Source of the DNA: an uncultured Oscillospiraceae bacterium
Lineage (GTDB): Bacteria; Bacillota; Clostridia; Oscillospirales; Oscillospiraceae
NCBI GenBank assembly: GCA_900754965.1
Contig: CAAEEO010000027.1
Location: 1-10,901 of the forward strand
DNA length: 10,901 nt
Direction: 5' to 3'
Shown here one piece after another: positions 6,242-10,901 of the stretch. The notes under the pieces were generated by a model. It did not search any database and was not told where the DNA came from. It worked only from the letters and a program-made list of their open reading frames with translations. The first letter of the stretch is position 1. The number at the start of each line of letters is the position of its first letter. Both the position numbers and the translations under genes were made by a program.

Positions 6242-7159
6242 TTATTCGCCGCCCAGCAAACGGACAAGCACCGCCTTCTGCCCGTGCAGCCGATTCTCCG
6301 ACTGGGTGAAGATCTCTCCGGCGTGCTGCTCCAGCAGTTCCCCTGTGATCTCCTGCCCCCGACGGGCCGGCAGACAGTGCAGGACGATGGCGTCCGACTT
6401 GGCATTTCGAACCAGTATACCATTAACTTGATACTTTGCAAATACTTTTTTCTCACTTTCCGAAAAATTTTTCTCATTTTTCAGATTCCAACCCCCGGAA
6501 TACACCACATCAGCCCCTTCCACAGCCTGGAACGGGTCCTCTGTCATGGAAAAATGGCCAGTCTGAGCCGCCCATTTCACAATCTCCTCCGCCGGGGCAG
6601 CGCCGTCCGGACAGGCCACTGCCACTTCCATGCCCACTTTCAGTGCACCCACAATCAGGGAATTGGCCACCGGCCCGCCGGGGCCGATGTAACTGACCTT
6701 CTTCCCTTTGAAAGTGCGTTTATATTCCCGAATGGTCATCAGATCCGCCAACACCTGACAGGGATGGGCATAGTCCGTCCGGCCGCTGAGCACCGGCACA
6801 GCAGCCGCCCCCGCCAAAAGTTTCGCCTCTTCCTGGCTGTCTGTACGGATCATCATGCCATCCAGATATCCGCTGAGGGTCCGGGCAGTATCCTGCAACG
6901 TTTCCCCCAGTTCCCACTGCAGATCCCGTTGGGACAGAAACAGCGCCTGTCCCCCCAGTTGGTACATTCCCGTTTCGAAGGAAACGCGGGTTCGGGTGGA
7001 GGGCTGCTGAAACAACATCCCCAGGGTCTTGCCCCGGAGTCTGGGATGGGCAATCCCATGTTTCTGTTCGTACTTGAGCTGATCGGCCATATTCAGCAGT
7101 TCCTGCAATGCCTCCCCGGACCAGTCTCCCAGAGTCAAAAAATGCCCTTTCCGATTCAT
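6242..7159 (-). CDS. argF: Ornithine carbamoyltransferase-like protein with an atypical ornithine pocket
   Basis: 305 residues, a normal OTCase length. The carbamoyl-phosphate side is intact: STRTR at 54-58, HPCQ at 132-135, HCLP at 261-264, and the C-terminal ENRLHGQKA. The second-substrate side is not. The usual GDGNN before VANS reads GPGGP (159-163); the YTDVW-SMG segment that holds ornithine reads YSGGWNLKN (220-228), so Asp and Ser-Met-Gly are all gone; FEK before STRTR is FQQP. It therefore belongs to the transcarbamylase family and sits where argF belongs, but whether it accepts ornithine is uncertain. HCLPARRG, with Arg where OTCases usually have His, slightly recalls the HCLPxRRN of acetyl- and succinylornithine transcarbamylases. 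The ATG at 7159 overlaps the argD stop (ATGA) and has GGAGGG 6 nt upstream; longer in-frame starts fall inside argD. Residues 224-253 lie in an AT-rich patch. Confidence 0.85.
   Translation of the reverse strand: MNRKGHFLTLGDWSGEALQELLNMADQLKYEQKHGIAHPRLRGKTLGMLFQQPSTRTRVSFETGMYQLGGQALFLSQRDLQWELGETLQDTARTLSGYLDGMMIRTDSQEEAKLLAGAAAVPVLSGRTDYAHPCQVLADLMTIREYKRTFKGKKVSYIGPGGPVANSLIVGALKVGMEVAVACPDGAAPAEEIVKWAAQTGHFSMTEDPFQAVEGADVVYSGGWNLKNEKNFSESEKKVFAKYQVNGILVRNAKSDAIVLHCLPARRGQEITGELLEQHAGEIFTQSENRLHGQKAVLVRLLGGE
6401..6490. other. AT-rich patch inside the argF-like gene
   Basis: These 90 bp contain 28 G+C by direct count; the core 6421-6480 has 15 of 60. Flanking 60-bp stretches have 38 (6301-6360) and 35 (6541-6600). 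Codons in the patch (such as AAA, AAT, GTA, ATA, TTT, CAA, AGT) are unlike those around them. The patch encodes residues 224-253, starting at the Trp of the altered ornithine-binding loop. Frame and family motifs on both sides are intact. Confidence 0.8.
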
Positions 7160-8340
7160 GCCATTCCCTCCAAAACGGTTTGCAGGATCTCCAGTCCTCC
7201 ATCCAGTTCCGCCCTGCTGATGTTCAGCGGCGGCAGCAGACGCACCGTGTCGCTGCCTGCCGTCAAAGCCAGCAGTCCGGCATCCAACAGTTTGCCCACC
7301 GCCTGCTTGTGGCTGCAGGTCACGCCGATACCCACCATCAGGCCCATGCCTCGCACGCTCGTGACCACCGGCAGATGCATCTGTTCCACCCGCTGCCGGA
7401 GATAGTCTCCCTTCTCCCGCACGGACTGCAAAAAGGCCTCGTCCATCGTTTCCAATACCACGCAGGCCCCGGCCGCAGCCACCGGGTTGCCGCCAAAGGT
7501 AGTGGCATGGGTACCAGGCCCCAAAACCTTTGCACACTTGTCATTGGCCATCACGCCGCCGAAGGGCAGTCCTCCGGCAATCCCCTTGGCAAAACTTACC
7601 GCATCCGGCCGGATTCCGTACTGCTGAAAACAGAACAAACTTCCCGTCCGGCCCACGCCGGTCTGCACTTCATCGATGAGCAGCAGCAAATCTTTTTCCG
7701 CACACAGCTCTGCCACAGCCTGTACAAATTCCCGCTCCAGAGGCAGCACGCCCCCTTCCCCCTGGATTAGCTCCATCATCACCGCGCACACATCCGGCGT
7801 GCAGGCTGATGCCACACTGTCCAGGTCATTGGCCACGGCATACCGAAATCCTTCCGTAAACGGGAAGAAGTAATTGTGGAACACATCCTGTCCCGTGGCA
7901 GCCAGGGTGGAAATGGTCCGGCCGTGGAAAGACTGACGCAGGGTGACGATGGTAGAACGGCCCTGTCCGTACTTGTCAAAGGAATACTTTCGGGCCAGTT
8001 TGATCATGCCCTCGTTGGACTCTCCCCCGCCGTTGGCAAAAAAGACATTGGCCATGCCGGTACGCTCCGTAAGGAGCTTTGCTGCTTTGGCCATGGGCGC
8101 GGAATAATAGAGATTGGAGATATGCTGCAGTTTTCCAACCTGCTCCGTCACCGCCGCTACCCATGGCGCATACCCATAGCCCAGGGAATTGACGCCGATG
8201 CCGGAGGCAAAATCAATATAGGTCTTTCCGTCAAAGTCTGTGACAGTCGCCCCCCGGCCCTGTGCAAACGCCACCGGGAACCGCCCATAGGTGGGCATCA
8301 CACAGTCGTCCGCCATTGAAATGATCTCTTGATTCGTCAT
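7156..8340 (-). CDS. argD: Acetylornithine aminotransferase (PLP-dependent)
   Basis: A class III aminotransferase that converts N-acetylglutamate semialdehyde and glutamate to N-acetylornithine and 2-oxoglutarate. Numbered from the upstream ATG at 8349, it shows the PLP-stacking SFHGRT (F141-H142), LIDEVQTGVGRTG with Asp226 for the pyridine nitrogen, the Schiff-base Lys255 in SFAKG, THATTFGGNP at 280-289 and RLLPPL with carboxylate-binding Arg370. The usual NSGAEANE phosphate-loop motif reads NGGGESNE (106-113), which is unusual in an otherwise typical clostridial-looking ArgD. I start it at the ATG at 8340 (MTNQEII, 394 residues): the GGGAG at 8351-8355 is 10 nt from it but only 1 nt from the ATG at 8349, which would add three residues. 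It overlaps argF by 4 bp and lies 50 bp after argB. Confidence 0.93.
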   Translation of the reverse strand: MTNQEIISMADDCVMPTYGRFPVAFAQGRGATVTDFDGKTYIDFASGIGVNSLGYGYAPWVAAVTEQVGKLQHISNLYYSAPMAKAAKLLTERTGMANVFFANGGGESNEGMIKLARKYSFDKYGQGRSTIVTLRQSFHGRTISTLAATGQDVFHNYFFPFTEGFRYAVANDLDSVASACTPDVCAVMMELIQGEGGVLPLEREFVQAVAELCAEKDLLLLIDEVQTGVGRTGSLFCFQQYGIRPDAVSFAKGIAGGLPFGGVMANDKCAKVLGPGTHATTFGGNPVAAAGACVVLETMDEAFLQSVREKGDYLRQRVEQMHLPVVTSVRGMGLMVGIGVTCSHKQAVGKLLDAGLLALTAGSDTVRLLPPLNISRAELDGGLEILQTVLEGMA

Positions 8341-8350
8341 GATATCCATT

Positions 8351-8355
8351 CTCCC
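8351..8355 (-). promoter_or_regulatory. Ribosome binding site that decides the argD start
   Basis: The minus strand reads GGGAG. Spacing is 10 nt to the ATG at 8340 and 1 nt to the ATG at 8349, so the shorter protein is the likelier product. Confidence 0.6.
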
Positions 8356-8390
8356 ATCCGTTCCGTAGTAATTCCAATCCTCTTCCGCTG

Positions 8391-9245
8391 TTATAAGGTC
8401 AGCAGGGTGCCAATGCCCGCATCCGTCAGCGTTTCAATCAAAATGGAGTGAGGCACCCGTCCGTCGATGATACAGGCCTGTTTCACGCCCCGCCGAATGG
8501 CATCCACACAGCACTCCATTTTGGGAATCATGCCCCCCTGAAGGACGCCTTCGCTCATCAGCTGCGGCACTTCGCTGACATAAATATGCGGCATCAGCGT
8601 GGCCGGATCGTCCTTATCCCGGAGAACGCCTGCAATATCCGTCATCAAAATCAGATTTTCCGCCTGTAGCGCCCCGGCGATTCGGGCCGCCGCGGTGTCG
8701 GCGTTGATATTATAGACATGCCCTTCTCCGTCGCAGCCTACCGTAGAGACCACCGGGATATAGCCCTTGTCCAGCAGGTCTGTGATAGGTTCGGTGCGGA
8801 TTTCCGTAATCTGCCCCACATATCCCAGCCGCTCGTCCTGCATCTGCGCCCGGATCATGTGCCCATCCATTCCGGACAGGCCGATGGCCCTGCCGCCGGC
8901 ATTCTGCAAAAGGTTCACCAGGTTTTTGTTCACCTTCCCCGCCAGCACCATCTGCACAATCTCTGCCGTCTCTTCATCCGTGACCCGCAATCCATCCACA
9001 AACCGGCTCTGCTTGCCCACCCGGCGCAGCATTTCGTTGATCTCCGGGCCGCCGCCATGGACCAGAACCACTTTCACCCCAATCAGGCTCAGCAGCACCA
9101 TGTCCTCCATCACTGCCTTTTGCAGCTGGGGACTGACCATGGCGTTGCCGCCATATTTGACCACAATGATTTTATGATAGTAGTGTTGGAGATAGGGCAG
9201 CGCCTCTACCAGAACCTGCGCCCGCTCTGCATGGTTCAGTGCCAT
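8391..9245 (-). CDS. argB: N-acetylglutamate kinase, probably arginine-sensitive type
   Basis: 284 residues of the amino-acid kinase family, phosphorylating N-acetylglutamate with ATP, the controlling step of arginine synthesis. Motifs in order: VVKYGGNAM (K30-M36, ATP and transition-state site), LVHGGGPEIN (61-70, acetylglutamate loop), DGLRVTD with Arg87, YNINADTAAARIAG (178-191), LMTDIAGV (200-207) and GGMIPKM with Lys242. The roughly 25-residue N-terminal extension before the first beta strand (ERAQVLVEALPYLQHYYHK) matches the mobile N-helix of hexameric, arginine-inhibited kinases such as the Thermotoga enzyme, so feedback by arginine is expected. All catalytic residues I can check are present. 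The start ATG has AGGAGG 8 nt upstream; the gap to argJ is 24 bp. Confidence 0.97.
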   Translation of the reverse strand: MALNHAERAQVLVEALPYLQHYYHKIIVVKYGGNAMVSPQLQKAVMEDMVLLSLIGVKVVLVHGGGPEINEMLRRVGKQSRFVDGLRVTDEETAEIVQMVLAGKVNKNLVNLLQNAGGRAIGLSGMDGHMIRAQMQDERLGYVGQITEIRTEPITDLLDKGYIPVVSTVGCDGEGHVYNINADTAAARIAGALQAENLILMTDIAGVLRDKDDPATLMPHIYVSEVPQLMSEGVLQGGMIPKMECCVDAIRRGVKQACIIDGRVPHSILIETLTDAGIGTLLTL

Positions 9246-9252
9246 TTTTCAT

Positions 9253-9259
9253 TCCTCCT
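9253..9259 (-). promoter_or_regulatory. Ribosome binding site of argB
   Basis: The minus strand reads AGGAGGA in the 24-bp argJ-argB gap, with AGGAGG 8 nt from the ATG at 9245. It fixes the start. Confidence 0.85.
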
Positions 9260-9269
9260 GTGCGCCGTT

Positions 9270-10481
9270 TCAGCTGCGATAATCGCCGTTGATCTTCACA
9301 TAGTCATAGGTCAGGTCACAGCCCCAGGCCGTGGCGGTGTAAGGGCCGTCTCCCACAGAAATCAAAATTTCGATTTCCTTCTCCGAGAGAATTTTTTTCG
9401 CCAGATTCTCCTCGAAGTCCACACCTGCCCCATGTTTACACACCAGAATCTCTCCGGCAACGGAGCGGAACACCAGTTCCACCTGCTCCACATCCACCTG
9501 GGCGCCGCTGTATCCAATGGCGCACAGCGCCCGGCCCCAGTTGGCATCCGCTCCGAACATGGCTGCCTTGAACAAGCTGGAGCAGATCACACTTTTGGCC
9601 GCCAGTGCCGCGTCTGCATAGGCATCCGCTCCGGAAACGGTACATTCCAGAAACTTGGAGGCGCCCTCCCCGTCAGCAGCGATTTTTTTGCACAGTGCCG
9701 TCATCACCGCCCGCAAAGCCGCATCAAAGGCATCGTATCCCGCGCCAGGCGCCGTGATGGGCACATTGCCTGCCATGCCGTTGCACATCACGCTGACCAT
9801 GTCATTGGTAGAGGTATCTCCGTCCACAGATACCATGTTGAATGTGGTCTTCACATTGTCCGACAGGGATTTCTGAATCATTTCCGGGGTAACTGCCGCA
9901 TCGCAGGTGATGAACACCAGCATGGTGGCCATATTGGGATGAATCATGCCGCTGCCCTTGGCGATGCCGCCCATGCGGCAGGGAACGCCCTCCACTTCAA
10001 ACTCCACAGCAAACTCTTTGGGCGCCGTGTCCGTGGTCATGATGGCTGCCTCCGCCTGGTCACTGTGGTCCCCCAAAGACGCTTTCAGCGATTCCATCCC
10101 CGACTCGATCCGCTCAATGGGCAGCGGTGCGCCAATCACGCCGGTGGACCCGACAATCACATCCCCGGCCGGAATTCCCATGGTCTTTTCCACTGCCGCG
10201 CACATCCGCTCCGCCATTTCCACGCCTTCTGCCCGGCAGGTATTGGCAATCCCGGAATTGCAGATCACCGCCTGGGCATATCCGTCGGACAGATTTCGTT
10301 TCGTGACCTTGATGGGCGCACTTTTCACCAGATTGCAGGTATACACCGCCGCTGCCGCTGCCTTTTTTTCACTGACAATCAGTGCCAGATCCTTTTTACT
10401 TTGATTTTTGCGGATACCGCAGTGGATGCCCCCTGCCGTATATCCTTTTGCGGCGCAAACACCGCCGGTGATCTCTTTCAT
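9270..10481 (-). CDS. argJ: Glutamate N-acetyltransferase / ornithine acetyltransferase
   Basis: 403 residues, the usual ArgJ length. It transfers acetyl from N-acetylornithine to glutamate, releasing ornithine and recycling acetylglutamate; some members also use acetyl-CoA. It is made as a precursor that self-cleaves before a Thr that becomes the nucleophile; here the site is NMA|TML, with Thr186 following KGSGMIHP. The oxyanion motif GSTGVIG (111-117), TDTAPKE (150-156) and VDGDTSTND (219-227) are present. The motif usually read as NSGNANAC is NSGIANTC (75-82), with Ile for the second Asn; it is not the nucleophile. It is the first gene of the operon within the window, and argC, commonly upstream of argJ, is absent. 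The ATG at 10481 has AAAGGAGA 8 nt upstream. Confidence 0.96.
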   Translation of the reverse strand: MKEITGGVCAAKGYTAGGIHCGIRKNQSKKDLALIVSEKKAAAAAVYTCNLVKSAPIKVTKRNLSDGYAQAVICNSGIANTCRAEGVEMAERMCAAVEKTMGIPAGDVIVGSTGVIGAPLPIERIESGMESLKASLGDHSDQAEAAIMTTDTAPKEFAVEFEVEGVPCRMGGIAKGSGMIHPNMATMLVFITCDAAVTPEMIQKSLSDNVKTTFNMVSVDGDTSTNDMVSVMCNGMAGNVPITAPGAGYDAFDAALRAVMTALCKKIAADGEGASKFLECTVSGADAYADAALAAKSVICSSLFKAAMFGADANWGRALCAIGYSGAQVDVEQVELVFRSVAGEILVCKHGAGVDFEENLAKKILSEKEIEILISVGDGPYTATAWGCDLTYDYVKINGDYRS

Positions 10482-10489
10482 AACCCTTT

Positions 10490-10497
10490 CTCCTTTG
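10490..10497 (-). promoter_or_regulatory. Ribosome binding site of argJ
   Basis: The minus strand reads AAAGGAGA, ending 8 nt before the ATG at 10481. It confirms the start. No convincing -35/-10 pair or ArgR box could be read in the 400 bp upstream, which is occupied by the repeat array. Confidence 0.8.
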
Positions 10498-10510
10498 TCC
10501 TGCTCTCGTT

Positions 10511-10901
10511 CCGGTTTCTCTCGTCACAGCGCCAACCCCGTGCTTTCCTCGATTCCCAAAATAAGGTTCATATTTTGAACAGCTGCGCCGTCTGCGCTTT
10601 CGCGCAGTTGGCCACCCTGTCCGGTTGCCCCGGAGGGGCGAGGACAGGGGCCTTTCTCATCTTGGGGCGTCCGGTTTCCCCGTCACAGCACCAACCCGGT
10701 ACTTTCCTCGATTCCCAAAATAAGGTTCATATTTTGGACGGCTGCGCCGTCTGCGCTTTCGCGCAGTTGGCCACCCTGTCCGGTTGCCCCGGCGGGGCGA
10801 GGACAGAGGCCTTTCTCATCTTGGGGCGTCCGGCTCCCCCGTCACAGCACCAACCCGGTACTTTCCTCGATTCCCAAAATAAGGTTCATATTTTGGACAG
10901 C
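10511..10901. repeat. 159-bp intergenic tandem repeat array (two full units and a third cut by the window edge)
   Basis: Units begin at 10522, 10681 and 10840 with CGTCACAGC, spaced exactly 159 bp; homology extends about 11 bp left of the first unit. Full units differ at 9 of 159 positions, and the partial third differs from the second at 1 of 62. Each unit contains three potential hairpins. In the second unit these are CCAAAATA/TATTTTGG (10715-10737), CTGCGC/GCGCAG (10751-10766) and a nested CTGTCC/GGACAG enclosing GCCCC/GGGGC (10776-10806). The region holds no supportable gene. It lies upstream of argJ, so it may be transcribed as leader RNA or may be a dispersed structured intergenic element; the sequence alone does not decide. 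Confidence 0.92.

Noticed and set aside
7160..7537. Upstream extension of the ArgF-like frame into argD
   Set aside because: It would run 378 bp inside argD in another frame; the ATG at 7159 with GGAGGG 6 nt upstream and the ATGA overlap is the natural start.
10511..10901. CRISPR array
   Set aside because: The 159-bp units are near-identical throughout with no repeat/unique-spacer alternation.
10482..10901. ArgR operator, T-box or arginine riboswitch upstream of argJ
   Set aside because: I found no palindromic ARG box, T-box sequence or recognisable aptamer core; only the repeat hairpins are present.

Overview
The window looks like a chromosomal segment of a moderately GC-rich, Gram-positive anaerobe of the class Clostridia; an Oscillospiraceae/Ruminococcaceae-like gut bacterium is my best guess. 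The reasons are an LPXTG surface protein next to a sortase, strong purine-rich (GGAGG-type) ribosome binding sites, clostridial-looking ArgD and CarB sequences, and GC-biased codons. The taxon is inference; no rRNA or other marker is present.

Layout: (1) 1-864, plus strand: the 3' end of a cell-wall-anchored protein (PSPN tandem repeats, LPQTG sorting signal), overlapped by a small sortase gene. (2) 865-1000: two back-to-back hairpin terminators separating convergent units. (3) 1001-10481, minus strand: one tightly packed operon transcribed argJ-argB-argD-argF-like-carA-carB::dapF. Gene junctions overlap or are short (ATGA at argD/argF, TAATG at carA/carB); the exception is 142 bp between argF and carA. 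(4) 10482-10901: an intergenic tandem array of a 159-bp GC-rich, hairpin-forming repeat, running off the right edge.

On paper the operon makes ornithine from glutamate (ArgB, ArgD, ArgJ; ArgC is not in the window), makes carbamoyl phosphate (CarA/CarB) and joins the two (ArgF). Several active sites depart from the textbook. CarA has Gly in place of the glutaminase nucleophile Cys and Val in place of the triad Glu, so it should not hydrolyse glutamine and the synthetase is probably ammonia-fed. The ArgF-like protein keeps its carbamoyl-phosphate motifs (STRTR, HPCQ, HCLP) but lacks the ornithine-binding residues, and the altered loop coincides with a sharply AT-rich patch (28 G+C in 90 bp) inside a gene of about 60% GC. 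CarB carries a full-length C-terminal diaminopimelate epimerase domain whose first catalytic Cys is Met and whose substrate Arg is Ile. CarB, ArgB and ArgJ otherwise look canonical. All frames are intact, so this reads as a maintained but altered operon rather than a decayed one.
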